Of a DNA stretch of 64,000 nt, positions 17,226 to 26,343 are shown in pieces. Below the pieces are notes generated by a model. It worked only from the letters and a program-made list of their open reading frames with translations, searched no databases and had not been told where the DNA came from. The translations under genes and the position numbers were made by a program. Each line of letters begins with the position of its first letter. Position 1 is the first letter of the stretch. The stretch spans positions 82,991-146,990 of the forward strand of contig DJGV01000007.1 in NCBI GenBank assembly GCA_002432805.1. Reading direction: 5' to 3'. The stretch is from Fervidobacterium sp. UBA5837 (GTDB lineage Bacteria > Thermotogota > Thermotogae > Thermotogales > Fervidobacteriaceae).

Positions 17226-18875
17226 ATGTTGACAAATAAAGAATTGTTATTTATATTCTCGTGTTTAGTAGTCGGCCTTACGTTTTTACTGCTCTCTTCT
17301 CCATTGATAATAAGTACAGATGTAATCCTGATGCTTTGTGGGTTTGTCCTCTTGTTCTTCTCCCAATTTGTCGAACTGCACATAGGTGGTCTACGGTTTA
17401 CGTTGAGAGCTTTTTCAGCGTTGTATTTACTGCTCTTTTTATCACCAGAAAGCGTTGGATTGCTAAGCGTAATCTCTCTTTTATTTAGTACACGAAAGAT
17501 CAAAAGTAAACTTCTGAGGATAAGCTTTGAATTACTGCAATTCTCAGCTGGCATATTTCTCTATAGTCACTCACCAAACGATTATCTAAACATCTTTTTC
17601 TTTGCACTGGGATATTTTGCTGCAAACGCAATTTTGTCGCAGATTTTTGTCAAGTACCTTGCAAGAGATTCGATTTCAAAGTACATGTTGGCATTTTCTC
17701 TGATTTTTATCTTAGGCATTTACAGCTCTGCAATTTTGACAGTTCCATACATGTTTAGTGAGATAAAACTAGGGAATCTCCTTTTTGTAACAGTGTTGTA
17801 CGCAGGTTTCTTGGTCCAGCTCTACTACACTATAACAGCTGAAATTTGGCACCAAGAGCTGAAAATAGAAAAAGAACAAGTGGGAAGAGAGATTGCAAAT
17901 TTGATGAAACTACCTGAGGTGATTTTGGAAAGTAGGAAAGAGAATGTGGACAAAGTTTTGTCCGATATGTTGGCACTTGCAGCAAATATCACCGGGTATG
18001 AGTATGGATTGCTCAATATATTTGATTATAAAGCAAACATGGTGTTAAGAATTGCAAGTTATGGAATAAGTGATGAAACATTCGAAAGATTAAAAGAGAA
18101 GAAGCCGAGCTTGAAGGAAACACTGTTACTCATGCAACAGCGATTCGATGTAGGTGGAGCGTACTTTGTTCCTAAGGGCAGTGTTGATCTCGATGAAGAT
18201 TATGTTTACAAGCCTTCAGATTACACGAAAATCGATTCAGAGAATGCATGGGATCCAGACGATTTGTTCTTAGTACCAATCACTCAAGAGGGAAGAATGA
18301 TTGGATACATAAGTTTTGATAAGCCAAAGAATATGTTTAGACCAACGAAACGAGAAATCGAGATGTCTAAGTTCTTTGCCTGGCAGATCGGCGAGGTACT
18401 CTCTGAAAGCAAGTATACTTCATTCTTTAGTACAAATTACAGAAGAGAACAGTCGTTGTCAAAATTCATGGATGAATTGTCGAAGAATATTGAAACTGGA
18501 ACTTCTTTTGTCTTGGCTTACTTAGATATAGACCAATTTAAAGCAATAAACTTTAAGCACGGATTCGAATACGGTGATGAAATCATTAGAGAGTTAAAAA
18601 GCACAATTAGTTCTGAGATAAAGAACTTGGGTATATTCTCACAGATCGGTGATGAATTTCTTATTCTAATATGGAGTAAGAGTAAATCTGATGGTGTATT
18701 GGTATCTGAGAAAGTGATTTCCGAAATAAAGCAAAATTTCGAAAATATCAGTATAAGCGCTGGGATCGTGAAATATCCTACTGATGCGACTAACTTAGAA
18801 GAAGTACTTGACAAAGCTCAGACGGCATTGATAACTGCGAAAAAATCTGGTGGTGGAAGGGTTATAAGTATATGA
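17226..18875 (+). CDS. Membrane GGDEF-domain protein with GAF-like middle domain
   Basis: Predicted diguanylate cyclase or c-di-GMP sensor. Residues 1 to about 200 hold six or seven hydrophobic segments; then a GAF-like region (about 230-390) containing FLVPITQEGRMIGYISFDKP; then the GGDEF domain. The metal Asp is kept in YLDIDQFKAIN and the GDE-F residues in QIGDEFLIL, but the first Gly of GGDEF is Ile. Activity is therefore uncertain. ATG 17226 has GGGGGGAA close upstream; a TTG at 17214 would overlap it. Overlaps truA by 4 bases. Confidence 0.85.
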   Translation: MLTNKELLFIFSCLVVGLTFLLLSSPLIISTDVILMLCGFVLLFFSQFVELHIGGLRFTLRAFSALYLLLFLSPESVGLLSVISLLFSTRKIKSKLLRISFELLQFSAGIFLYSHSPNDYLNIFFFALGYFAANAILSQIFVKYLARDSISKYMLAFSLIFILGIYSSAILTVPYMFSEIKLGNLLFVTVLYAGFLVQLYYTITAEIWHQELKIEKEQVGREIANLMKLPEVILESRKENVDKVLSDMLALAANITGYEYGLLNIFDYKANMVLRIASYGISDETFERLKEKKPSLKETLLLMQQRFDVGGAYFVPKGSVDLDEDYVYKPSDYTKIDSENAWDPDDLFLVPITQEGRMIGYISFDKPKNMFRPTKREIEMSKFFAWQIGEVLSESKYTSFFSTNYRREQSLSKFMDELSKNIETGTSFVLAYLDIDQFKAINFKHGFEYGDEIIRELKSTISSEIKNLGIFSQIGDEFLILIWSKSKSDGVLVSEKVISEIKQNFENISISAGIVKYPTDATNLEEVLDKAQTALITAKKSGGGRVISI

Positions 18876-19612
18876 AAAGGGTAGCTATAGAGTTTTCTTA
18901 CGATGGTACAGATTTTCTTGGTTATCAATCTCAATCAACTGGCAGAACTGTTCAAGGTGAGTTGGAGAAAGCACTCGAACGGATCTTCAAGATGCAAGTC
19001 AAGACATTTGCTGCTGGTAGAACAGACACAGGGGTACATGCAAATGGTCAAGTAGCGTCATTTGATTGCTCGATAGACAGACTAACTGAGATAGACATCA
19101 AAAATGCTCTAAATGCAAATCTACCTGGTGATGTGTACGTCAAGAAAGCATGGATCACATCCGATGATTTCAATCCAAGATACGATGCCAAAAAGAGGAT
19201 ATACCATTATTTCATAAACTATTCTAAATCAAAAAATTTGTTCTTGCGCAAGTATTCATGGTGGTTTCCTTACGAATTAAATGTAGATAGAATGCGTGAG
19301 GGAGCTACCTTCCTGATCGGTGAACACGATTTCACTGCCTTCAGCAAGAAGAGTGATGAAGATACAAAAACCATTAGAACGATAAGCGACATAAGGATAG
19401 TTGAACTGAGAAAAGAATTGATCATAATAAGAGTTGAGGGAATTTCTTTTTTGCGTGGTATGGTAAGAGATATCGTTGCAAATTTAGTAAGGGTCGGAAA
19501 CGGTACGTGGTCACCAGATGTGATTAAGGAGGTGTTAGAATCAAAAGATCGTTCAAAATCAGCTGGCTTGGCACCTGCGCATGGCTTGTTCTTGTACAAA
19601 GTGCTGTTTTAG
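18872..19612 (+). CDS. truA: tRNA pseudouridine(38-40) synthase
   Basis: Isomerises uridines in the tRNA anticodon arm. The catalytic Asp is in AAGRTDTGVHA; the YDGTDFLGYQ start, FNPRYDAKKRIYHY and FLRGMVRDIVANLVRVG are family hallmarks. 246 residues. Starts at ATG 18872 in an ATGA overlap with the GGDEF gene. Its 3' end contains a strong ribosome site (19527-19533) for the next gene. Confidence 0.97.
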   Translation: MKRVAIEFSYDGTDFLGYQSQSTGRTVQGELEKALERIFKMQVKTFAAGRTDTGVHANGQVASFDCSIDRLTEIDIKNALNANLPGDVYVKKAWITSDDFNPRYDAKKRIYHYFINYSKSKNLFLRKYSWWFPYELNVDRMREGATFLIGEHDFTAFSKKSDEDTKTIRTISDIRIVELRKELIIIRVEGISFLRGMVRDIVANLVRVGNGTWSPDVIKEVLESKDRSKSAGLAPAHGLFLYKVLF

Positions 19613-20811
19613 CACTTCCTTTTGCAGGTATTGAATTACCGGATGATTTGATAAGCACACAAGTTCTTGACGCTATCGAAGAATGGAATGAAATGCCGCT
19701 TTTGCATATATTTTTTGACAATGTACCTGAGGAATTACAATTTGTGATCAACAAGAATGTTGCAAAGCTTGGTTACTTTCCAAGTAATTTATCCGCTGAA
19801 GATATTGCAAAACAAACCACAGAAAATGCAACATCTTCAGCAATATCAGGAATTTCAGACGCGCCAGTTGGCCCTTCAACTGTTTTGAGAGTATTTTTTT
19901 CAGAAGGCTGCTTGACATTATCTTGTAATGGTAAAGACTATTCTATAGTATCACGTGATATTAATACCGAGAACATTGAAAGAATGGTTCAAAACGTTTT
20001 GGAGACCTCGACTAATACTCTCAATGAACGTACTCATACCCTAAGAACGTTGGTATTTAGTCCACCAACAAATACGTTGATAACTTCTACGGGTTTTGGC
20101 GTACCTTTGTTAATCTTGAACGGAAATATAGAATTTATGAACGCATATATGACCTTTGACGGCAACTTGTATGAAAAGGATGCAATAATCGAACTCAGTA
20201 AAGTACCATTCGGCACATTTGGAAATTATGTAATAACAAATTACGAGGTTATCAACATGGTAACCAAGAAGATTGTTTACAACGCATCACCGATAATATG
20301 TATCTGGGACAAATATGTACTATATGCCGACGGTAACTTGTCAGATACCACTTTGACATGGAAATTTAAAGCAGCGAGTGCACCAATTGATTATATAATA
20401 GATAGTGACAGGTTGTATTTGGTCGATGTAACGAATGGTTTTTACGTAATTAATCTGAAGACTCGCAGGGTACTATATTCTGAACAATTGGAAGGTATAA
20501 CATCGTTTTCAACTCAGCAAGGACAGATAATAATTCAAACTACATCTGGAAATTATAAAGTAAACATCGATAGTGCTCAAAGAATTTCTCTTGAGAAGCA
20601 AGAAATCAAGGCTGAAGTGTTAATTAATCATACATCAATCATCGATAGTGTGGTTTTGTATCCTTCCATTACTAAAGTAGAGAGAAATGCATTTGGTTTC
20701 TTTCGTTCAGGAACCTTCTTAGGCGAGAGAATAGTTCATTTGTTTGTCAGAGGCTCAAAGATGTACGTGATAACGGAAGTGGGAACGTGGATAATGGGAC
20801 TGTCAGATTAG
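19540..20811 (+). CDS. Secreted protein of unknown function, probable ATC start
   Basis: The frame is open from 19528. TTAAGGAGGTG ending near 19534 is one of the best ribosome sites in the window, and 7 bases after GGAGG comes ATC at 19540, not a standard start. Reading from there gives Lys-Arg, a hydrophobic core rich in Leu, Val and Ala and an ALPFAG cleavage-like site by about residue 30, a textbook signal peptide. The first standard start, TTG 19648, would delete that signal and has no ribosome site. The mature part (about 390 residues) is beta-rich, with repeats of the kind LYLVDVTNGFYVINL that suggest a propeller-like fold; no family recognised. It overlaps truA by 73 bases and tlyA by 25. 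Confidence 0.7.
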   Translation: MKRSFKISWLGTCAWLVLVQSAVLALPFAGIELPDDLISTQVLDAIEEWNEMPLLHIFFDNVPEELQFVINKNVAKLGYFPSNLSAEDIAKQTTENATSSAISGISDAPVGPSTVLRVFFSEGCLTLSCNGKDYSIVSRDINTENIERMVQNVLETSTNTLNERTHTLRTLVFSPPTNTLITSTGFGVPLLILNGNIEFMNAYMTFDGNLYEKDAIIELSKVPFGTFGNYVITNYEVINMVTKKIVYNASPIICIWDKYVLYADGNLSDTTLTWKFKAASAPIDYIIDSDRLYLVDVTNGFYVINLKTRRVLYSEQLEGITSFSTQQGQIIIQTTSGNYKVNIDSAQRISLEKQEIKAEVLINHTSIIDSVVLYPSITKVERNAFGFFRSGTFLGERIVHLFVRGSKMYVITEVGTWIMGLSD

Positions 20812-21602
20812 ACCAGTTCTTAGTAAATATGAAACTTGCAGACTCAAGGAACAGGGCGCAACAGATGATACTAAATGGTTACGTCGTTGTAGATGGAAAT
20901 GTATGCACAAAACCATCAAAGAGAGTGAAAGAAGATGTTAAAATAAAGCTTGTTGATAAGTTGAAGTATGTAAGTAGAGCTGGATACAAACTTGAATCCC
21001 TCATAGATGAATACCCAGTTGATGTGCTTGGAAAAGTAGCATGCGATATAGGAAGCTCAACGGGTGGTTTTGTAGATTTTCTTCTTCAAAATGGAGCCAA
21101 AAAAGTATATGCAGTTGACGTGAACACAAAGCAGTTACACCCAAAATTACTCGAAGATCAAAGAGTTATTCCCGTAGAAAAGAATGTAAAAGAACTAGTG
21201 AAAAGTGATTTTCAAGAGTTGCCAGACATAGTAACGATAGATGTTTCATTCATATCGGTTACGAAAATACTCGAAGCAATTGAAAATATACTAAAGCCAA
21301 CAAGTAAGGTTATATGTTTAATAAAGCCACAATTTGAAGTTGGGAAGGTACACAAAGGCATCGTAAGAGATAAGTCACTTCACATGCAAGCTATAGATAG
21401 AGTTCTAAAAGCTTTTCAAGAGAAAAAGTTCGTAGTAGAATATCTAACGTATTCCAAGATACTCGGTTCGGATGGAAACATAGAATTCTTTGCAGTTGTT
21501 TCCAGAAATATTTCATTAAATATTTCATTAGGTGCCTTCAGAAAAGTAGAATTAAGTGATATAATCGGTATCGTAAATATTGCTTGGAAAGTCCTTTCTT
21601 AA
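20787..21602 (+). CDS. tlyA: TlyA-family rRNA 2'-O-methyltransferase (S4 plus FtsJ-like)
   Basis: Residues 1 to about 60 are an S4 RNA-binding domain (RLDQFLVNMKLADSRNRAQQ and VVVDGN). The methyltransferase domain follows, with the SAM loop CDIGSSTGGFVDFLL, VYAVDVN, TIDVSFIS and LIKPQFEVGK. Such proteins methylate ribose in 16S and/or 23S rRNA and were once called haemolysin A. 271 residues. GTG 20787 is inside the preceding gene with GGAAGTGGGAA upstream. Confidence 0.93.
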   Translation: MDNGTVRLDQFLVNMKLADSRNRAQQMILNGYVVVDGNVCTKPSKRVKEDVKIKLVDKLKYVSRAGYKLESLIDEYPVDVLGKVACDIGSSTGGFVDFLLQNGAKKVYAVDVNTKQLHPKLLEDQRVIPVEKNVKELVKSDFQELPDIVTIDVSFISVTKILEAIENILKPTSKVICLIKPQFEVGKVHKGIVRDKSLHMQAIDRVLKAFQEKKFVVEYLTYSKILGSDGNIEFFAVVSRNISLNISLGAFRKVELSDIIGIVNIAWKVLS

Positions 21603-21637
21603 AGTTGCATGGCTGTAGGGAAAGAGGAGGTGAAGTG

Positions 21638-21688
21638 GTGTTTTCTCTCCATCTTGTAAGGTTGGAGTATTTACGCCACAGATTTTGA
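21638..21688 (+). CDS. Possible 16-codon coupling ORF before the secreted protein
   Basis: A strong ribosome site AAAGAGGAGG (21621-21630) is followed after 7 bases by GTG 21638. The ORF runs 16 codons (MFSLHLVRLEYLRHRF) to TGA 21686-21688, which overlaps the ATG of the next gene as TGATG. That gene has no ribosome site of its own, so ribosomes that end here could restart. Whether the peptide has a function is unknown. Confidence 0.5.
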   Translation: MFSLHLVRLEYLRHRF

Positions 21689-23088
21689 TGAGAAGAATTG
21701 CAATGGTGCTTTCAATAACTCTATTTATGATGCTTTCAGAAGTGCTGATTTTTGGTTCTTCGGAGATTTTTGATTTTGTGCACAAAGATTATGATTTTGT
21801 GCTAAGAATATCGAAGAATGTTGACTGGTACACAGAAATCAATAAAGTTCCATTTTTCTCTTTCACGTTGAACAGAAAAGGCTTAGGATTTGAAGATTCT
21901 TTTATCAGAACATTAGAAGACATGAAATATAGAACAGGGATAGACCCGGAAGTTGTTGAGGATGCGCTGTCAAAAGATATAATATTTGCTTCAAAGGGTG
22001 TGGAAATGAATGTTTCAGATCTCATGTCGTTCGATTTGAATTACTACTTTGAGTTCATAAAGAACATTGCCACACATACTTTTCTCGCGTTTGAAACAAA
22101 GTACACGAATCAACTTCCAAGAGCTTTGGCTTTTCTGCTTTCTGTAAGTTATAAGGATCTTGGCAGCAATACGTCTCTACTAGGAGATTCATTGTATTGT
22201 GGAAGTGTGAGTAAGTATTTTGTGGTTGCGGGGAGTAAACAGGCATTAGAACTTGCGATTAAGACGTTCTCAACACCTGAAATGCAATTAGACAAAAGCG
22301 TAAGAGAATTTGACAGGCTAAAGGCCGGAACATTTTGGATAAGTGGTTACGCAAAACCGAATACTTTGAAGTTCAAATTACCTGGTGGCCTGAACATAGA
22401 TGATTCAGATGCAGAATACTTGCTTTTCCATTCCACAGTCTCAGCAGGTACGTTGAATCTAACAGTAGAACAAAAGAATAAGAAGCAGGAAACAACAAAG
22501 AAAATAACAGACAATATTGGCAATCTTCAGATAGCTTGGAATTATTACTTGGCAATGCCTACAACAAATACAGAGGCTGTTGTCAATTCAATCAAAGAAT
22601 GGTTACAAGGCTTTACACCTGATGTAGGTCGTTTAGTTGACTTTGTGGGTTATGCTTCAAAATCATCAAGTTATCTGTATACAATTGGGCGTTTGGAAAG
22701 TGGAGACATCTTGTTCATATTAGATAATTTTACTGGTAAAGAATTGGAGAGTAACCTCTCAAAGCTTGGCGCAAAATATGACTCTCAAAAGCAAGAATGG
22801 ACAATGATAAATGGCAATACACAACTTTATGTCTACAAATCCTCAAATCGACTGATTATTGGAAACGTTGATAAGTCAAAGTACGATTCTTACGAAAAGA
22901 CGAGAAAAAAGTTAAAGGATTTACCTATTTACTATGATTTTTCAAAAATTGCAACGTACGACTTCAAACTTTTTATGGATGTTGGTGATATAATAAAGTC
23001 AACAACAGGATTCAACATTTCATCAAAACTTTTGTTTTGGAGTTATCGTTCCGGATACTTTACATATTATAAACTTTTGCTTTCTTGA
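21688..23088 (+). CDS. Secreted protein of unknown function
   Basis: About 466 residues. The N-terminus Met-Arg-Arg, then a hydrophobic core and LIFGSSE looks like a signal peptide. The rest is a mixed, soluble-looking sequence with no motif I recognise; DNIGNLQIAWNYYLAMP and a late IGNVDKSKYDSYEKT are the more regular parts. The pattern of repeated leucines and aromatic residues recalls DUF-type periplasmic proteins, but I assign no function. It sits between tlyA and cheA. Its start is overlapped by the short ORF at 21638. Confidence 0.75.
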   Translation: MRRIAMVLSITLFMMLSEVLIFGSSEIFDFVHKDYDFVLRISKNVDWYTEINKVPFFSFTLNRKGLGFEDSFIRTLEDMKYRTGIDPEVVEDALSKDIIFASKGVEMNVSDLMSFDLNYYFEFIKNIATHTFLAFETKYTNQLPRALAFLLSVSYKDLGSNTSLLGDSLYCGSVSKYFVVAGSKQALELAIKTFSTPEMQLDKSVREFDRLKAGTFWISGYAKPNTLKFKLPGGLNIDDSDAEYLLFHSTVSAGTLNLTVEQKNKKQETTKKITDNIGNLQIAWNYYLAMPTTNTEAVVNSIKEWLQGFTPDVGRLVDFVGYASKSSSYLYTIGRLESGDILFILDNFTGKELESNLSKLGAKYDSQKQEWTMINGNTQLYVYKSSNRLIIGNVDKSKYDSYEKTRKKLKDLPIYYDFSKIATYDFKLFMDVGDIIKSTTGFNISSKLLFWSYRSGYFTYYKLLLS

Positions 23089-23102
23089 AAGGAGGCAATA
23101 AA

Positions 23103-25169
23103 ATGGGAGAGTTCAACGAATATCTCAGTGTATTCATCGATGAATCGAAAGAGTACGTACAATTACTAAACGAATCTCTACTAGAACTTGAGAAGAATAC
23201 AAGTGATATGGAACAAATAAACAGAGCTTTTCGAGCGCTTCATACATTGAAAGGTATGGCAGGGACTATGGGGTTCGAAGTACTTGCAAAACTTTGCCAT
23301 AGGATGGAGAGTTACTTAGATGGTGCAAGAAGCAGCAAGATAAAGATCTCTAGTAACGAACTCGATTTCCTCTTTGCAGGGTTAGACATGATCGACAAGA
23401 TGATACAGAACATTGTAAATAACGGAACGGATGAAATTCCAGATGACGTCAATTCGTTGGCTAGTGTATTTGAAAGAATAGCAGCTGGCGAAAAGGTGGA
23501 GAGTAAATCAAAAACTTCGGGAGAGAAGCAATCAGAAAGAAAAGATGATGATTCTAAGAACTTTAAGAAATTGTCCGAAAAGAGAGAGAACAAAGAGACC
23601 TCATCACAAGTTGGTTCCGATAGTTTTGCTAACGAAATAATAAAGGACGTCCTCGATGAGGCCAACAAAAGAAAGATACCAGCATACAATGTAGTGATTA
23701 ATCTTCAAGAGGGAACACAACTAAAGTCTGCAAGGATGTACATGGTCTTTCATACACTTGAAGAATTAGGTGTGGATATAATCAAATCTATTCCATCTGT
23801 TGAAGATATCGAGGCAGAGAAATTTGACCTAACGATTGAATTGATGTGTGTTGGGAATGTCTCACAAGAAAAGATATATGAAAAGGTAATGAAAATTTCA
23901 GAAATCAAAAGTGTTATCGTCCGACCAATTGAGGAAAAGGGAAAAGCGGTTAAAAGTAATGAAGATGAAGAACAAAGCATCGATAATGGAAAGCAAAAAG
24001 GTGAAGAACAAAAGAAAACCAAAATAACTCAGACTGTCAGAGTAGATATCGAAAAGCTTGACACACTCATGAATCTCATGGGAGAACTCGTCATTGCAAG
24101 AAGTAGGATCGCAGACATACTCAAAAAGTATAACATAAAGGAAGTAGATGAGTCTTTAGCACAACTCAGTAGAATTACGCTTGATCTTCAAAACGTCGTA
24201 ATGAAGGTTAGGATGGTCCCAATTGAATTCGTCTTCAACAGATTTCCAAGAATGGTCCGAGACCTTTCCAGATCTCTCAACAAAGAGATCAACTTCGTTA
24301 TGGAAGGTGAGGAAACAGAATTAGACAGAACATTTGTTGAAGTTATTGGGGATCCACTGGTGCACCTCATCAGAAATGCAATTGATCACGGGATCGAAAA
24401 AAAAGAGGAAAGAATATCAAATGGTAAGCCTCCCATAGGGACTGTTAAAATATCGGCGCGTCACGAGGGTAACAACGTAGTCATAGAAGTTGAAGATGAT
24501 GGCCGAGGAATGAACAGAGAAAAGATAATGAGAAAAGCAATAGAAAGGGGATTAATAACCGAAGAAAGAGCAATTGGAATGCCAGACGAAAAAATATTCG
24601 AATATGTCTTTTTACCTGGTTTTTCAACAAAAGATGAAGTAAGTGAATTATCAGGCCGCGGCGTTGGTATGGATGTAGTAAAAAGTACTGTTGATTCCCT
24701 AAATGGTACTGTTTCTTTGGAAAGCAAACTAGGAAAGGGTTCGAAAGTCACGATTAGATTGCCTCTAACACTTGCCATAATTCAAGCACTATTGATAAAA
24801 GTAAATAAGTACGTTTACGCAATCCCAATATCGATAATAGATAGCACGCTTAACATAAGTTCGAAAGATATTAGGGTTGTTCAAAATGAGGAAGTTATAG
24901 TCATCAGAGGTGAGGTAATTCCACTTGTAAAACTTTGGCATGTGTTTGGCATGGAACACGAGGAAACACCAAAAGAAATGAACGTTGTTGTCGTAAAAGC
25001 TGGTGTAAGAAAATACGGCCTTACGGTCGACACATTAATTGGTCAGGAAGACATCGTGATTAAATCCCTTGGTAAGATATTCAGCGACGTCAAAATCTTC
25101 AGCGGGGGTGCTACGCTTGGTGATGGAAGCATAGCTTTGATTCTTGACGTCATGAATATCATTGAGTGA
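23103..25169 (+). CDS. cheA: Chemotaxis histidine kinase CheA
   Basis: Receptor-coupled kinase that phosphorylates CheY. Domains: Hpt P1 with phospho-His at about residue 47 (ALHTLKGMAG); a charged linker; the P2 CheY-docking domain (about 170-285); a second linker; P3 dimerisation (LDTLMNLMGELVIARS); P4 ATPase with HLIRNAIDHGIE, DDGRGM and SGRGVGMDVV; and C-terminal P5 CheW-like. About 688 residues. The true start is ATG 23103 behind AAAGGAGG; a TTG at 23085 overlaps that site. Heads cheA-cheW-cheY. Confidence 0.97.
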   Translation: MGEFNEYLSVFIDESKEYVQLLNESLLELEKNTSDMEQINRAFRALHTLKGMAGTMGFEVLAKLCHRMESYLDGARSSKIKISSNELDFLFAGLDMIDKMIQNIVNNGTDEIPDDVNSLASVFERIAAGEKVESKSKTSGEKQSERKDDDSKNFKKLSEKRENKETSSQVGSDSFANEIIKDVLDEANKRKIPAYNVVINLQEGTQLKSARMYMVFHTLEELGVDIIKSIPSVEDIEAEKFDLTIELMCVGNVSQEKIYEKVMKISEIKSVIVRPIEEKGKAVKSNEDEEQSIDNGKQKGEEQKKTKITQTVRVDIEKLDTLMNLMGELVIARSRIADILKKYNIKEVDESLAQLSRITLDLQNVVMKVRMVPIEFVFNRFPRMVRDLSRSLNKEINFVMEGEETELDRTFVEVIGDPLVHLIRNAIDHGIEKKEERISNGKPPIGTVKISARHEGNNVVIEVEDDGRGMNREKIMRKAIERGLITEERAIGMPDEKIFEYVFLPGFSTKDEVSELSGRGVGMDVVKSTVDSLNGTVSLESKLGKGSKVTIRLPLTLAIIQALLIKVNKYVYAIPISIIDSTLNISSKDIRVVQNEEVIVIRGEVIPLVKLWHVFGMEHEETPKEMNVVVVKAGVRKYGLTVDTLIGQEDIVIKSLGKIFSDVKIFSGGATLGDGSIALILDVMNIIE

Positions 25170-25183
25170 AAGGGGTGAGGTGT

Positions 25184-25627
25184 ATGGATGAAATCAAAGA
25201 ATTTGAAGTATTGGTTTTTAAAGCACTAAATCAAGAGATGGCGATAGATGTAGAACATGTCGAAATAGTCATCGAAAAGACAGAGATAACACCTATTCCA
25301 AAAGCAAGAAAGATCATCGAAGGAGTTATAAACCTTAGAGGAAAGATCGTCCCAGTTATTAGTCTTTCAACGCTGCTTTCGAATACTTCTGGAAGTGATT
25401 ACAAGAAGATAATAATAACGAAAGTGGAAGATGTTGAATTTGGATTGATGGTGGACGAGGTTGTTGGCGTGCTGAGGACAAACACGAATGAAATTGAAAC
25501 GAATCTAGGGAAAATGAATACTTACGGTAAGAAAGCAAAGGGGTTGTTGAAAAACAACAATAGACTGATTGTTTATCTAAACTTAGAAGAAATCATGAAA
25601 GAAATCACGGGTTCGGAGGTGGCATGA
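25184..25627 (+). CDS. cheW: Chemotaxis coupling protein CheW
   Basis: SH3-like adaptor linking receptors to CheA. 147 residues with the conserved VEIVIEKTEITPIPKA, GVINLRGKIVPVI and LMVDEVVGVL segments. ATG 25184 is preferred, since AGGGGTGAGG directly precedes it; the GTG at 25166 overlaps the cheA stop. It ends one base before cheY. Confidence 0.95.
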   Translation: MDEIKEFEVLVFKALNQEMAIDVEHVEIVIEKTEITPIPKARKIIEGVINLRGKIVPVISLSTLLSNTSGSDYKKIIITKVEDVEFGLMVDEVVGVLRTNTNEIETNLGKMNTYGKKAKGLLKNNNRLIVYLNLEEIMKEITGSEVA

Positions 25628-25628
25628 G

Positions 25629-25988
25629 ATGGCGCGTGTTTTAGTAGTTGATGATGCGGCATTTATGAGAATGATGTTGAAGGATATTCTCACAAAAGGG
25701 GGGTACGAAGTTGTAGGCGAGGCAGCTAATGGATTGGAAGCTATCGAAAGATACAAAGAACTTAAACCTGAGGTTGTCACGATGGATATAACGATGCCTG
25801 AAATGAATGGAATCGATGCAATAAAAGAGATTAGGAAAATAGATCCAAATGCTACGATCATAGTCTGCAGTGCTATGGGCCAGCAAGCGATGGTTATAGA
25901 AGCAATTCAAGCAGGGGCAAAAGATTTCATTGTGAAACCATTCCAAGCGGGAAGGGTAATTGAGGCTATCCAAAAAGCTTTGAAATGA
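25629..25988 (+). CDS. cheY: Chemotaxis response regulator CheY
   Basis: Single receiver domain of 119 residues that binds the flagellar switch when phosphorylated. Acidic pair VVDDA, phospho-acceptor Asp at about residue 53 (TMDITMPEMNG), Ser in CSAMG and Lys in VKPF all present. The ribosome site GGAGGTGG is at the end of cheW. Confidence 0.97.
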   Translation: MARVLVVDDAAFMRMMLKDILTKGGYEVVGEAANGLEAIERYKELKPEVVTMDITMPEMNGIDAIKEIRKIDPNATIIVCSAMGQQAMVIEAIQAGAKDFIVKPFQAGRVIEAIQKALK

Positions 25989-26031
25989 TTTCTCATGTGT
26001 TTCTATGATCAAGTAAGGGAGTGCATATAAT

Positions 26032-26343
26032 ATCAGCCAATTTATAACGTTTTTTATAGGCCTAATTTTGTTTATAGTAGTATTACTGATAACATATTGG
26101 TTCCTGAAAAGAAAGCTCCCTAACATGGTTGGGGGGCGTTTTGCTAAAGTGATCAGTAAAGTATACATAGACAGAAGTACATCGCTTGTTTTAGTCAGGA
26201 TACTGAAAGAATACTATGTGATTCTCATTGGACCGAACAAGGCTGAAGTGATACAAAAGCTCGACACTATAGATGAGGGCGAGATAGAAAAGCCTGAGGA
26301 TTTTCAGTCGGTCTTGAATAAATGCGTGGGTGGTAAGAAATGA
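26032..26343 (+). CDS. fliO: Flagellar export component FliO, probable ATC start
   Basis: Small membrane protein of the flagellar type III export gate. One N-terminal membrane segment (FITFFIGLILFIVVLLITYW), then a basic stretch and a small cytoplasmic domain with KVYIDRSTSLVLVRI, as in FliO/FliZ. The first standard start in frame is TTG 26068, which would cut the membrane helix to about ten residues. The frame is open from 26017; AAGGGAG (26015-26021) is followed after 10 bases by ATC 26032, giving a full helix. It sits directly before fliP, the usual place, with a 4-base overlap. Confidence 0.75.
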   Translation: MSQFITFFIGLILFIVVLLITYWFLKRKLPNMVGGRFAKVISKVYIDRSTSLVLVRILKEYYVILIGPNKAEVIQKLDTIDEGEIEKPEDFQSVLNKCVGGKK

